From NCBI RefSeq assembly GCF_016427535.1, contig NZ_JAELXV010000004.1, positions 372,001 through 436,000 of the forward strand: 64,000 nt of DNA, given 5' to 3'. Made by a program: the position numbers and the translations under genes. This DNA is from Hymenobacter sp. BT559 (GTDB lineage Bacteria; Bacteroidota; Bacteroidia; Cytophagales; Hymenobacteraceae). Below the pieces are notes generated by a model. The model was not told where the DNA came from. It saw nothing but the letters and a program-made list of their open reading frames with translations, and did no database searches. Shown here in pieces: positions 8,841 through 17,793 of the stretch (position 1 is its first letter; each line of letters begins with the position of its first letter).

Positions 8841-10127
8841 TTAACTAATACGCACGCGCAGCTGATGGCGGCCGGGCTCCTCATAATGGTAGCTCAGCAA
8901 GAAACCGCTGGTTTCGCAGATTTGGCGGGCGATGGGCAGACCTAGGCCCACGCTGCCCGGCAGGCGGTCGGGCCGGGGGCGCAGGCGGGCGAAGAGCTGG
9001 TCGGCGGGCAGCGCCTGCGGGCGGCCGGTGTTTTCGACTAGTAAGTAGTGCGCCGTGAGCACCACGCGCAGCTGGCCGCCGGGCACGTTGTGCCGAATGG
9101 CGTTGCTGAGCAAGTTGCTCACCAGGATGTCTAGCAGCGAGCGATTAGCCGACACGCGCAGGCTCGGCACCAGGTCAGTTTCGAGCGTGAGCTGGTCACT
9201 TTCTAGCTGCTCGGCCAGCTGCCCTAGGTGGGTGCGCACCACGGCGGCGAGGTCTACCGTTTCGGTAGCGAAGTAAAGCTGCTGGTCGAGGTGCGTGAGC
9301 AGCAGCAGGCTGCGGCTGAGGTGCGTGAGGCGCTGCGTCACGGCCAGCAGCGGCTCGATGTGGCTGGCTTGCTCCTCCGTAAGGCCGGGGGCTTGCACCA
9401 GCAAGTCGAGCTTGGTGCGCAGGATAGCCAGCGGTGTTTGGAGCTCGTGGGCGGCGTTTTCAGCAAATTCGCGCTGGCGCTGGTAGAGGCGCTGGTGCCG
9501 GCCCAGCACCCGCCCAATAGCCGCGTTCAACGCCTTAAACTCGGGGATATTCGTGGGCTCCAGCGTTGGGGCGTGGTGCTGGTCGAGCTGGTACTGTTGG
9601 AGTGTGCCTAGGGTGCGGTAAAACGGCCGCCAGTAGCGCCGCGCCAGCACATGCTGAATCAGCAGCATGCCGCCCAGCAGCACCCCAAACAGTACCGCCT
9701 CAGCCAGCACAATGCCGCCCAGCAGCGCTGGCCCATCGAGCAGCGAGGTGCGCACCTCTAGCCGGTAGGCCCGGCCCTGAAACCCGACTAGCCCCGCCAC
9801 TTGCCGGTAGTATTGGTTTTTACCGGTGAGAGTATTAAACATCAGCCGGTCGCGAAACGCGTTGGCCGCCGGCCGCGCGGGCGGCGCACCAGCCAGCGGC
9901 ACAAACTCCACATTGTGGTCGATGCGGTGCCAAAAGCTCAGGTCGGCGGGCGTGCGTAGCTCCTGGCGCAGGGCCAGCTCCACGCGCTGCTTACGCCGGC
10001 CCAGGGTGCGGTCGACGTAGTTATAATACAGCCGGTGAATGACCTCATAGTACACGAACGTGCCCGCCACCGCCACCACGCTGGCGTAGAGCAAGAAGAT
10101 GAGCGTGGTACGGGCGAGAAGCTTCAT
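8841..10127 (-). CDS. Two-component sensor histidine kinase (membrane)
   Basis: 428-residue inner-membrane kinase. Two transmembrane helices (about 7-30 and 137-160) bracket a periplasmic sensor of roughly 105 residues. A short linker leads to the H box with His227 (FAENAAHELQTPLAIL), then N box (LVSNLLSNAIRHN), a G1 region written ENTGRP and the G2 loop GSVGLGLPIARQI. The first Asp of a classical G1 box (DxGxG) is absent; the xNTG form is common in Bacteroidetes kinases, so activity is still expected. It lies 10 bp downstream of the response-regulator gene in the same operon. Its signal is unknown. Confidence 0.92.
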   Translation of the reverse strand: MKLLARTTLIFLLYASVVAVAGTFVYYEVIHRLYYNYVDRTLGRRKQRVELALRQELRTPADLSFWHRIDHNVEFVPLAGAPPARPAANAFRDRLMFNTLTGKNQYYRQVAGLVGFQGRAYRLEVRTSLLDGPALLGGIVLAEAVLFGVLLGGMLLIQHVLARRYWRPFYRTLGTLQQYQLDQHHAPTLEPTNIPEFKALNAAIGRVLGRHQRLYQRQREFAENAAHELQTPLAILRTKLDLLVQAPGLTEEQASHIEPLLAVTQRLTHLSRSLLLLTHLDQQLYFATETVDLAAVVRTHLGQLAEQLESDQLTLETDLVPSLRVSANRSLLDILVSNLLSNAIRHNVPGGQLRVVLTAHYLLVENTGRPQALPADQLFARLRPRPDRLPGSVGLGLPIARQICETSGFLLSYHYEEPGRHQLRVRIS

Positions 10128-10137
10128 AAGTATGCCC

Positions 10138-10821
10138 TTACGCCTCGCTCACATCAAACCGGTACCCTAGGCCATACACCATGCGGATGTAGCTGGGCGC
10201 GCCGGCCTCCGTCAGTTTGCGCTTGAGGTTTTTGACGTGGGCGTACACGTTCTCGAAGGTATCGAACTGCTCGGCTGCATCGCCCGAGAGGTGCTCAGCA
10301 ATGGCACCCTTGGTTACCACGCGGCCTTGATTGGCCAGCAGCAGCAAGAGCAAGTCAAACTCGGTGCGGGTGAGGGTAAGCGGGCGCTCGGCCACAGCGG
10401 CGCGGCGGGCGGGCACGTCTACGCGCAATTCGCCCACGCACAGCAGGTTGGTACCCTGGTAGTGGCGGCGCCGCACCAGCGCCGCAATGCGGGCGCTTAA
10501 CTCAGGCAGGTAAAAGGGCTTGGGCAGGTAGTCGTCGGCTCCCAGCTCGAGGCCCGCAATGCGGTCGCCCACGGCGGCGCGGGCACTGGTGATGATGACC
10601 GCTGCGCCAGGGTGGTGCTTTTGCAATTCGCGCAGCAAATCGAGGCCGTCGCCGCCGGGCAGCCCTAGGTCCAGCACAATGCACTCGTAGCTGTGCAGCA
10701 GCATCTTCTCTTGGGCCTGGGCAAAGGTGGTGGCCACCTCACACACGTAGTGCTGCGCTCGCAGGTAACTCACTAGGCTAGCTAGCAGGTCGGGTTCGTC
10801 TTCAACGAGCAGCAGTTTCAT
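10138..10821 (-). CDS. OmpR-family response regulator
   Basis: 227-residue regulator. The receiver domain has the acidic pocket (VEDE, residues 6-9), phospho-acceptor Asp51 (IVLDLGLPGGDG) and Lys101 (DDYLPKPF). The C-terminal winged helix is of OmpR/PhoB type (LTRTEFDLLLLL, then VYAHVKNLKRKL and YGLGYRF). It is the first gene of a two-gene operon with the sensor kinase. The 186-bp gap to the divergent CitMHS gene probably carries the promoters of both. Confidence 0.93.
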   Translation of the reverse strand: MKLLLVEDEPDLLASLVSYLRAQHYVCEVATTFAQAQEKMLLHSYECIVLDLGLPGGDGLDLLRELQKHHPGAAVIITSARAAVGDRIAGLELGADDYLPKPFYLPELSARIAALVRRRHYQGTNLLCVGELRVDVPARRAAVAERPLTLTRTEFDLLLLLLANQGRVVTKGAIAEHLSGDAAEQFDTFENVYAHVKNLKRKLTEAGAPSYIRMVYGLGYRFDVSEA

Positions 10822-11007
10822 ACAAAGACCTAAGGCGGGTGGGAAAGGCGGACCAGCGAGAAGTGAGTAGTCACTAACCGCCCAGAAAGAAATTCAGGCG
10901 AAAGCTAATTTCTTCCAAATGTATTCTAAATCTCCTAGGTATTTCGCCACAGTCTTCGAGCGAGGCCACTGGCTGCCACGCTCTTCCACGCCCTCTTTCC
11001 CCACCCA

Positions 11008-12303
11008 ATGCTTTCTCTCCTAGGGTTTTTGATGATAAGTACGTTCATGTACCTCATCATGTCGAAGCGCATGTTTGCCATGACGGCGCTTATTCTAATT
11101 CCGATTCTGTTTGCCCTCATCGGCGGGTTTCGGGCCGAAATCGGCGACATGATGTTAGAGGGCGTGAAGAAGATTGCGCCCACCGGCGTGATGCTAATTT
11201 TCGCCATCATGTACTTCGGCATCATGACCGACGCCGGCCTCTTCGACCCCATCGTGGGCAAGATTCTCAAGGTCGTGGGCGGCGACCCGCTCAAGGTGGT
11301 CATCGGCACCGCCATTCTGGCGCTGGCCGTGTCGCTCGACGGCGACGGCACCACCACCTACATCATCGTGGTGTCGGCGATGCTGCCGCTCTACCGCCAC
11401 CTCCAGATGAATCCGCTCATCCTCACGGCCACCGCTTTTCTAGCCAGCGCCGTGATGAACATTCTGCCCTGGGGCGGCCCCACGGCCCGCGTGCTCTCGG
11501 CCCTGCATCTCGATAGCAACCAGGTTTTTACGCCTCTCATTCCGGCCATGATAGTGGCGGCGGGCTGGGTCATTTTTGTGGCCTACATCTTCGGTAAGCG
11601 CGAACGCAAGCGCCTAGGTATCATTGTCATCAACGAGCACGCCGATGAGCTGGTGGCTGAGGCCAACCACGAAGACCTGAGTCTGCGCCGCCCCAAGCTG
11701 CTGTGGCTGAATGCCCTGCTGACCCTGGCCCTGCTCGCGGGCCTTTTCATGGACCTGATGCCGCTGCCCATCCTCTTCATGACGGCCTTTGCCCTCGGGA
11801 TGCTCATCAACTACCCGCGCCTGGGCGAGCAGCGCGGCCGCCTCAACGCCCACGCCGGCAACGCCATGATAGTGGCGGGCATGGTGTTCGCGGCGGGCAT
11901 TTTCACCGGCATCCTGGCCGGCACCAAGATGGTCGATGCCATGTCGCAAACCATCGTCACGCTGATTCCAAACGCCCTAGGGCCACACCTGCCCATTGTC
12001 ACGGGCATTACCAGCGCACCGTTTACCTTCTTCATGAGCAACGATGCCTATTACTTCGGCATCCTGCCGCTCGTGACCAAGGCCGCCACTCAGTTCGGCG
12101 TCACGGTCGAGGCTATGGGCCGCGCCTCGCTGCTCGGGCAATCAGTCCACTTGCTTAGCCCGCTGGTGCCCAGCACCTACCTGCTCGCTGGCTTGGCTGG
12201 CGTCGATTTTGGTGACCACCAGCGCTTTACCCTCAAGTGGGCCTGCGGCACCGTGGTCGTGATGCTCATCGTGTGCCTGCTGCTGGGCGTGGTGCCGGTG
12301 TAA
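11008..12303 (+). CDS. CitMHS-family citrate-metal:proton symporter
   Basis: 431-residue integral membrane protein with about 11-12 hydrophobic helices. Conserved segments include SLDGDGTTTYIIVVSAMLPLY, VMNILPWGGPTARV and the helix FTFFMSNDAYYFGILPL, characteristic of the CitMHS citrate transporters that carry citrate complexed to Mg2+ or other divalent metals. It is divergent from the response-regulator operon, so control by that pair is possible but unproven. The DUF2490 gene follows 63 bp downstream. Confidence 0.88.
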   Translation: MLSLLGFLMISTFMYLIMSKRMFAMTALILIPILFALIGGFRAEIGDMMLEGVKKIAPTGVMLIFAIMYFGIMTDAGLFDPIVGKILKVVGGDPLKVVIGTAILALAVSLDGDGTTTYIIVVSAMLPLYRHLQMNPLILTATAFLASAVMNILPWGGPTARVLSALHLDSNQVFTPLIPAMIVAAGWVIFVAYIFGKRERKRLGIIVINEHADELVAEANHEDLSLRRPKLLWLNALLTLALLAGLFMDLMPLPILFMTAFALGMLINYPRLGEQRGRLNAHAGNAMIVAGMVFAAGIFTGILAGTKMVDAMSQTIVTLIPNALGPHLPIVTGITSAPFTFFMSNDAYYFGILPLVTKAATQFGVTVEAMGRASLLGQSVHLLSPLVPSTYLLAGLAGVDFGDHQRFTLKWACGTVVVMLIVCLLLGVVPV

Positions 12304-12366
12304 GCTCGCCGGCCCCTAAGTGCCCCTTTTACTCTCTTGCTATCCCCACCCAACTCTTTCATTTTC

Positions 12367-13089
12367 ATGAAAAAGGCTCTATTATTTCTCACACTGTGCT
12401 TGCTGCTCGGCAGCCGGGCCCAGGCTCAACGCAACCGCGCCGCCTACAACGGCTGGCTGCAATACACGGGTACGTATTCGCTCAACGAGCGCTTCGACCT
12501 CAACCTAGGGGCACAGTACCGTGCTTACAGTGGCCTCACCGACAAGCGCTTGCTACTGGGTCTGGCCAATTTGCAATACAACCTCAAAAACGCGCCGCTG
12601 TCGGTGGGCGCGGGCTACATGTACCTGCAACTACAGCCCTACACCACCGCCGACCAAGTAGAAAAGTTCGACAACCGCGAAAACCGCTTGTATCAGCAGG
12701 TTATCTCAACCCAGAAGTTTAACCGGGCCCGCCTCATCCACCGCTACCGCATCGAGGAGCGCTGGACGGCCGCCGGCTTTCGGCTGCGCTTTCGCTACTT
12801 GGCCTCGCTGCGCCTGCCGCTGGGCCCCAAAACCAACCTCAACCCCAAATGGTACTTAGCGCTGAAAGACGAAATCCGTCTCAGCGACCAGCCCAACCCG
12901 TTTGACAGCAACCGCGTGTGGGGCGGCGTGGGCTACATTTTCAATAAAAACCTGGGCGGCGAACTACTCTGGATGACCCAGTTCGACGGCGGCCAAAACC
13001 GCTCTAACTACGTGGCCTTCATCCTACGTCACGACTTTGGCTGGTCGGCCGACCACCCCGAGCGCCGCGTGCGCTTCCTGCCCCAATAA
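12367..13089 (+). CDS. DUF2490 outer-membrane beta-barrel protein
   Basis: 240-residue exported protein. A clear signal peptide (MKKALLFLTLCLLLGSRAQAQ) is followed by alternating amphipathic strands, many aromatic residues and a final aromatic-rich strand (RSNYVAFILRHDFGW), as in DUF2490 proteins predicted to be outer-membrane barrels. The ATG at 12367 is set by the signal peptide. It sits between two membrane transport genes on the same strand; the terC gene starts 10 bp after its stop, so the two are probably co-transcribed. Confidence 0.8.
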   Translation: MKKALLFLTLCLLLGSRAQAQRNRAAYNGWLQYTGTYSLNERFDLNLGAQYRAYSGLTDKRLLLGLANLQYNLKNAPLSVGAGYMYLQLQPYTTADQVEKFDNRENRLYQQVISTQKFNRARLIHRYRIEERWTAAGFRLRFRYLASLRLPLGPKTNLNPKWYLALKDEIRLSDQPNPFDSNRVWGGVGYIFNKNLGGELLWMTQFDGGQNRSNYVAFILRHDFGWSADHPERRVRFLPQ

Positions 13090-13099
13090 TCTTTCCTGC

Positions 13100-13864
13100 A
13101 TGAATCACTACCTCCAGCAAATTCTGGATAACCCGCTGGGCGCGCTGGCCATCGTGGGCAACCTCGTCATCATCGAAAGCCTACTCTCGGTCGATAACGC
13201 GGCCGTGCTGGCTACCATGGTGGGCGACCTGCCGCCCGAGCAGCGCAAAAAGGCCCTGCGCTACGGCATCTTCGGAGCCTACGTGTTTCGGGGCGTGTGC
13301 TTGGTATTTGCCGCGTTTCTCATCAATTTTTGGTTTTTAAAGCCCCTAGGTGGCCTCTACCTCCTGTACTTGGTTTGGGACCATTTCCGGGCCGGGCCGG
13401 CCGAGGGCGACGAACACGTGGAGAAAGAAAAAAGCTGGCTTTACAAGCGCACGCTAGGCGTCTTTGGAAAATTCTGGGCTACCGTGGCGCTGATAGAATT
13501 GATGGACCTAGCATTTTCAATCGACAACGTGTTTGCCGTGGTCGCCTTCACCGACAACCTGATTTTGGTGGTGGCGGGCGTATTTATCGGCATCCTGGCT
13601 ATGCGGCTGGTGGCGCAGGCCTTCGTGCTGCTGATGGGTAAGTATCCGTTTCTCGAAACGGCTGCCTTTGTGGTCATCGGCATTTTGGGGCTCAAGCTCG
13701 TGCTGTCGCTGTTCGAGCACTTCCAGCCGGCGCACCCGTTCACCGCCTTTCTCAGCAGCGAAGGAGCCGACGTGGGGCTGACTGTCATTACGGTGGCGGT
13801 GTTTCTGGTACCCTGGGCTACCTCAGTGCTGTTTGACTACCCTAGGCGGCTGGGGCCGCGCTAG
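13100..13864 (+). CDS. TerC/Alx-family integral membrane protein
   Basis: 254-residue membrane protein with about seven helices. It has both acidic TerC signatures, ESLLSVDNAAVLA (helix 2) and LMDLAFSIDNVFAVVAF (helix 5), whose Asp residues are thought to bind metal. Family members such as Alx and YkoY export Mn2+ or assist metalation of exported enzymes. I found no yybP/ykoY-type Mn riboswitch upstream; the gene follows the DUF2490 stop by 10 bp. The ATG at 13100 gives the normal N-terminus. Confidence 0.9.
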   Translation: MNHYLQQILDNPLGALAIVGNLVIIESLLSVDNAAVLATMVGDLPPEQRKKALRYGIFGAYVFRGVCLVFAAFLINFWFLKPLGGLYLLYLVWDHFRAGPAEGDEHVEKEKSWLYKRTLGVFGKFWATVALIELMDLAFSIDNVFAVVAFTDNLILVVAGVFIGILAMRLVAQAFVLLMGKYPFLETAAFVVIGILGLKLVLSLFEHFQPAHPFTAFLSSEGADVGLTVITVAVFLVPWATSVLFDYPRRLGPR

Positions 13865-13921
13865 CACGTGCGGCCTAGGCACGGGCCTTCAAATTACCCT
13901 AGAGCATAGGTTATGCCGCGT

Positions 13922-13995
13922 AGCACCGGCCGTTTCTCGCAGCACGCGTGGGAAACGGCCGGTACTACTTTTGTCTGCCCGCCGTGGCGGCGGGC
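13922..13995. other. Two consecutive hairpins between terC and bcp
   Basis: Arms ACCGGCCGTTT (13925-13935) and AAACGGCCGGT (13953-13963) form a stem of 11 bp that can extend to 14 with one wobble pair. A second stem GCCCGCC/GGCGGGC follows at 13977-13995. There is no strong T-run on either strand, so this may be a weak terminator for terC or a 5' leader structure for the peroxiredoxin gene. Confidence 0.5.
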
Positions 13996-14024
13996 GCTTC
14001 TACTTCGCTCTACTCCTCCCCCAT

Positions 14025-14474
14025 ATGCTTCCCGAAATCGGCACCCTCGCCCCCGACTTCACCGCCCCCGACCAACACGGCAATCCTTTTACGCTGAGCA
14101 GCCTGCGCGGCCAGAAGGTAGCGCTCTACTTCTACCCCAAAGACGACACCCCCGGCTGCACTGCCCAAGCCTGCAACCTGCGCGACAACGAGATGCAACT
14201 GGCCGCCCAAGGCATCAAAGTAGTAGGTGTGAGCACCGACGACGCGGCCTCGCACGGCAAGTTTGCGCAGAAGTACGACCTAAGCTTTCCGCTGGTGGCC
14301 GATGCCGACAAAGCCATTGTGCAGGCCTACGGCGTGTGGCAGGAAAAGAAAAACTACGGCAAAACCTACTGGGGCACCGTGCGCACCACGTTTTTGCTGG
14401 ACGAAAACGGCGTGATAACCCGCGTAATCAAGCGCCCCGACACCAAAGAGCACGCCGCCCAACTACTAAAATAA
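14025..14474 (+). CDS. bcp: Thioredoxin-dependent peroxiredoxin (PrxQ/BCP type)
   Basis: 149-residue cytosolic peroxidase that reduces hydroperoxides with electrons from thioredoxin. It has the atypical 2-Cys BCP pattern: DDTPGCTAQACNLRD with peroxidatic Cys45 and resolving Cys50, then the conserved VVGVSTDD and the C-terminal RTTFLLDENGVI. The ATG at 14025 gives the usual MLPEIGTLAPDFTAPD start. It is preceded by hairpins and followed 38 bp later by the VWA gene. Confidence 0.95.
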   Translation: MLPEIGTLAPDFTAPDQHGNPFTLSSLRGQKVALYFYPKDDTPGCTAQACNLRDNEMQLAAQGIKVVGVSTDDAASHGKFAQKYDLSFPLVADADKAIVQAYGVWQEKKNYGKTYWGTVRTTFLLDENGVITRVIKRPDTKEHAAQLLK

Positions 14475-14512
14475 CCGGGGCACTGAGCCAGCTTTTTGCT
14501 TACCTTGCGCCC

Positions 14513-15958
14513 ATGCACCTGGCTTTCTGCACCGCGCCGCGCTCTCGTCCCACCTTCCTCTCGCGCAGCTTTTTCTGGTTATTCATCAGCGCGTTGGCGC
14601 TGTTACTGTCGGCTTCGGCCGCTCGGGCTCAAAACGCGCCGCCCGAGCGGCCCAAGGTTACGCGCATTTTGTTCTTGCTCGATGCTTCGGGCTCGATGAT
14701 GGCGCCCTGGGAAGGCCAGCCGCGCTGGGAAGTAGCCAAGCGCCTGCTGGCCAAAATGGCCGACTCACTCAACGCCTACCCCAACCTGGAGCTAGGTTTG
14801 CGCGTGTACGGCCACCAAAGCCCCAACGCCGAGCAAAACTGCGAAGACTCGCGCCTGGAAGTGCCCTTCGCGCCCAAAAACGCCGCCGCCATCAAGGCCA
14901 AGCTCAAGACGCTGAAGGCCCAGGGCAACACGCCCATCACCTATTCGCTGGGGCAATCGGCCAATGACTTTCCGATTGATAAAACGTCGCGCAACGTGCT
15001 GCTGCTTATCACCGACGGGGTGGAGTCGTGCCAGGGCGACCCCTGCGCCACGTCGTTGGCCTTGCAGCGCAAGCGCATTTTCTTGAAGCCCTTTGTGATT
15101 GGCATTGGGGCGCAAAAAGACTTTGGCAAGGCGCTGGACTGCCTAGGTCGCTACTACAACGCGGCGGAGGTCAAGACCTTCAAAACGGTGCTCAACGACG
15201 TCATTGCCCAAACGCTGGCCAAAACCACAGTGGCCGTGAACCTGACCGACGAGGCCGGCCGCGCCGTGGAGTCGAACGTGAACATGACGTTCATTAATAA
15301 CGTGACCGGCCAGCCCGAGTACAACTATGTGCATTACCGCGACGCCGCGGGCAAGGCCGACGAGCTCGCCATTGACGCCTTGCAGAGCTATGACTTGGTT
15401 ATTAATACCCTGCCGCCCGTACGCCAGGCCAACCTCCTCATCAAGCCCGGCAAAGCCAACGTATTGAGCTACAAGACGCCGCAGGGCACGCTGGCGCTGC
15501 AAGGCCCCGGGGTGAGCCCTAACCCCTACGGCGGGCCGGTGCAGGCGGTGGTACGTACCCCCGCGGGCGCCACAGTGGTGGCCCTGCCCTTCGGCACCAA
15601 GCAAAAGCTGCTGGCCGGCAACTACGAGGTCGAAATACTGACGCTGCCCCGCACAGTGCAGCGCATCAGCGTGCGGCAGGGCATGACCAGCACCCTCACC
15701 TACCCCGCGCCCGGCACCCTCAACATTACCAGCGACTTGAAGGGCCACGGCAGTATCTACCAAATCGACAACGACGATAACCAGACCTGGGTGGCCAGCC
15801 TACCCGAAACCAGCAGCAAGGTGAACCTAGCCCTGCAGCCGGGCGTGTACCGGCTGGTATTTCGCACCGCCACTAGCACCGGCAGCAAGTTTACCGACGT
15901 GCGCAACTTCACCATCCGCTCGACCCAAACCACCTCAGTCGCCATTTTCGGGCGCTAG
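14513..15958 (+). CDS. Secreted von Willebrand factor A-domain protein
   Basis: 481-residue exported protein. A signal peptide of about 40 residues (ending AARAQ) precedes a VWA domain with an intact metal-ion adhesion site (DASGS, residues 57-61) and a later TDGVESC loop. The C-terminal half has beta-sandwich-like repeats without recognised family assignment. Five cysteines (including NCEDS, SCQGDPC and DCLGR) suggest disulfides. Binding partners are unknown. It is not adjacent to AAA+ ATPase genes, so it is not part of a MoxR-VWA operon. Confidence 0.82.
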   Translation: MHLAFCTAPRSRPTFLSRSFFWLFISALALLLSASAARAQNAPPERPKVTRILFLLDASGSMMAPWEGQPRWEVAKRLLAKMADSLNAYPNLELGLRVYGHQSPNAEQNCEDSRLEVPFAPKNAAAIKAKLKTLKAQGNTPITYSLGQSANDFPIDKTSRNVLLLITDGVESCQGDPCATSLALQRKRIFLKPFVIGIGAQKDFGKALDCLGRYYNAAEVKTFKTVLNDVIAQTLAKTTVAVNLTDEAGRAVESNVNMTFINNVTGQPEYNYVHYRDAAGKADELAIDALQSYDLVINTLPPVRQANLLIKPGKANVLSYKTPQGTLALQGPGVSPNPYGGPVQAVVRTPAGATVVALPFGTKQKLLAGNYEVEILTLPRTVQRISVRQGMTSTLTYPAPGTLNITSDLKGHGSIYQIDNDDNQTWVASLPETSSKVNLALQPGVYRLVFRTATSTGSKFTDVRNFTIRSTQTTSVAIFGR

Positions 15959-16045
15959 GCACGCCACTTTGCCAAGCGCGATACCTAGTCATTAAACTTT
16001 GCGCTTCTTCCGTCGTCTAACCAGCCCGCTCGCTTCTTTTCGCGC

Positions 16046-16618
16046 TTGGAAGACCACGAAATCCTCCGCAAGTTTCAGGACCCCGCCAGCCGCAACCTGG
16101 CGTTTAACCAGCTCGTGCGCAAGTACCAGCAGAAGGTGTACTGGCACGTGCGCAAAATGGTGGTAGACCACGCCGATGCCGACGACCTCACGCAGGACGT
16201 GTTTGTGAAGGTGTGGAAGTACCTAGGCGACTTTCGGCAGGATGCCCAGCTGTTCACTTGGATTTACCGCATCGCCACCAACGAGTGCCTGGGCTTTTTA
16301 AAAAGCAAGCGGCGCAAATTCTTCTTGCCCCTCAACGACGTGGGCGCCGAGCTCGCGGCCAAGCTGGAAGCCGACCCGGCCGTGGCTGGCGATGAAATAG
16401 AGCTGAAGCTGCAAAAAGCTATCCTGCGCCTGCCCGACAAGCAGCGCCTGGTGTTCAACCTACGCTACTACGACGAAATGCCCTACGAGCAGATGGCTGA
16501 GGTCACTGGCACCAGCGTGGGCGCCCTCAAGGCCAGCTACCACCACGCGGTGCGCAAAATCGAGGAATACGTAACGGCCGCTGACGTGCGAGGCTATTCT
16601 TCCGACGCAGCGAATTAA
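16046..16618 (+). CDS. ECF-type RNA polymerase sigma factor
   Basis: 190-residue sigma-70 family factor with region 2 (NLAFNQLVRKYQQKVYWHVRKMV, then DADDLTQDVFVKVWKYL) and region 4 (ILRLPDKQRLVFNLRYYDEMPYEQMAEVTG). The start is TTG at 16046, chosen because the following residues EDHEILRKFQDP are the standard beginning of this Bacteroidetes subfamily. It heads a three-gene unit with a membrane anti-sigma-like protein and a periplasmic helical protein, a typical extracytoplasmic stress module. Confidence 0.93.
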   Translation: MEDHEILRKFQDPASRNLAFNQLVRKYQQKVYWHVRKMVVDHADADDLTQDVFVKVWKYLGDFRQDAQLFTWIYRIATNECLGFLKSKRRKFFLPLNDVGAELAAKLEADPAVAGDEIELKLQKAILRLPDKQRLVFNLRYYDEMPYEQMAEVTGTSVGALKASYHHAVRKIEEYVTAADVRGYSSDAAN

Positions 16619-16650
16619 ACCCTAGGTTAGTTTTTTCATCTGTTATTTAT

Positions 16651-17100
16651 ATGAAACCCCCATTCCGCCTCGACCAGCACCCGCGCCGCTGGCCCCAGCC
16701 GCTGAGTGCCCCCCCGGCGGGCTACTTCGAGCAGCTGCCCACCCGCGTGATGGCGCAGGTGGCCGCACCCGCCTGCCGGCCGCTACTGCCGAGCTGGCTG
16801 CGGTCGGTGTCGGCCTCGGTGCGCACTGGACTGGCCTCAACGCTGCTGCTAGGCACGTTTGCGGCCTCGCTCTGGCTGGGCGTGGAGCCAGTGCAACCTC
16901 TTTCTGCTACGAGCTTGGGCGATGTGCCACGGGCCGAATTGCTAGACTACCTGACTAGCGAAGTACACCTCGACATGACCGACCTAGCCGAGCTGCCCAC
17001 ACGCCCCCTAGGTATTACCAACCACTACCTGCGCCCTTCGGCTCCCGAGCTAGCCGACGCCTTCGACGCGCAGCCCACCGACGAGGCCGCGCTGCTGTAA
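16651..17100 (+). CDS. Putative membrane anti-sigma-like protein
   Basis: 149 residues: a cytoplasmic N-terminus with the motif PPAGYFEQLPTRVMAQV, one transmembrane helix (about 58-76, ASTLLLGTFAASLWLGV) and a short acidic periplasmic tail. The PxGYFExLPxRV motif recurs in small Bacteroidetes proteins encoded directly after ECF sigma genes, and the position here (32 bp after the sigma gene) fits an anti-sigma or regulatory role. That function is inferred from context and topology; no classical anti-sigma domain is evident. Confidence 0.65.
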   Translation: MKPPFRLDQHPRRWPQPLSAPPAGYFEQLPTRVMAQVAAPACRPLLPSWLRSVSASVRTGLASTLLLGTFAASLWLGVEPVQPLSATSLGDVPRAELLDYLTSEVHLDMTDLAELPTRPLGITNHYLRPSAPELADAFDAQPTDEAALL

Positions 17101-17118
17101 GCTCTTTTGCTATTGTTT

Positions 17119-17616
17119 ATGAACACCCTACGCTTTTTTCTTTTGAGTAGCGCTTACCTGCTGCTGGCGGTAGCTCGGCCGGCCCAGGCGCAGGTACGCC
17201 CCCTCGCCCGGCTGGGCCAGCCAGCTGGTGGCCGCCTCACCCAGCTCGATAATGCCCGCATTGCTTTCATTACGAGCCGCGTGGTGCTGACGCAGGACCA
17301 GGCCCAGCGCTTCTGGCCCGGCTACAACGAGTTTATTGCCAAGCGCCGCGACCTCAACCGCTCGGCCCGCCTGCTGCGCCGCGATGCCGACAACGCCAGC
17401 CTAAGCGACGCGCAGCTACGCGACAACTTCAACCAAGAGTTTGCCCTGCGCCAGCAGCAACTGAATTTGGAAAAGGACTACTTCGAGCGGGTGCAGAAGG
17501 TGCTATCACTGCGCCAAGTGGCCCAGCTCTACCAAGCCGAGCGCGACTTCACAAAGGAAGTGCTGCGGCGCGTAGCCGACCCTAACCAAACCGATGCACT
17601 GCCGAGCCCTAGGTAG
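17119..17616 (+). CDS. Periplasmic helical protein (putative sensor of the ECF module)
   Basis: 165 residues with a signal peptide ending ARPAQAQ. The mature protein is almost all helix and contains LTQDQAQRFWPGYNEF and a C-terminal LSLRQVAQLYQAERDF, reminiscent of LTXXQ/Spy-like periplasmic proteins. In other Bacteroidetes similar proteins are encoded third after an ECF sigma gene and are annotated as its sensor. It starts 18 bp after the anti-sigma-like gene, consistent with one operon. Confidence 0.65.
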   Translation: MNTLRFFLLSSAYLLLAVARPAQAQVRPLARLGQPAGGRLTQLDNARIAFITSRVVLTQDQAQRFWPGYNEFIAKRRDLNRSARLLRRDADNASLSDAQLRDNFNQEFALRQQQLNLEKDYFERVQKVLSLRQVAQLYQAERDFTKEVLRRVADPNQTDALPSPR

Positions 17617-17654
17617 CTCACGGACAGCAATAGTGCTTGTATCATTTCTACTTG

Positions 17655-17756
17655 ATACCTGTCATGCTGAGCCCCGCGAAGCATCTCGCACGCTTGGTTG
17701 CTAAGCCGTTCAACCAAGCGCGTGAGATGCTTCGCGGGGCTCAGCATGACAGGTAT
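17655..17756. repeat. Long inverted repeat (46-nt arms), REP/MITE-like
   Basis: Arms 17655-17700 and 17711-17756 are complementary over 46 nt with three adjacent mismatches and a 10-nt loop. The outer part reads CCTGTCATGCTGAGCCCCGC. It lies between convergent genes and would form a very stable hairpin in either transcript. From memory, similar 'TGTCATGCTGAGC' palindromes are dispersed in Bacteroidetes genomes; a genome-wide copy count would confirm. Confidence 0.8.
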
Positions 17757-17793
17757 TAGCAACAATCTGCTAGTTGATAATCACGCTAGCCGC

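Noticed and set aside
13000..13100. yybP-ykoY manganese riboswitch before terC
   Set aside because: Only 10 bp separate terC from the upstream gene, and no such fold is visible in the end of that gene.
15143..15763. Long antisense frame opposite the VWA gene
   Set aside because: High GC and biased third positions give long open antisense frames; the sense frame has a signal peptide and MIDAS motif, the antisense one has nothing recognisable. The same applies to 754-1242, 2764-3612, 3110-3625, 36307-36855, 40605-41720 and 57269-57901.
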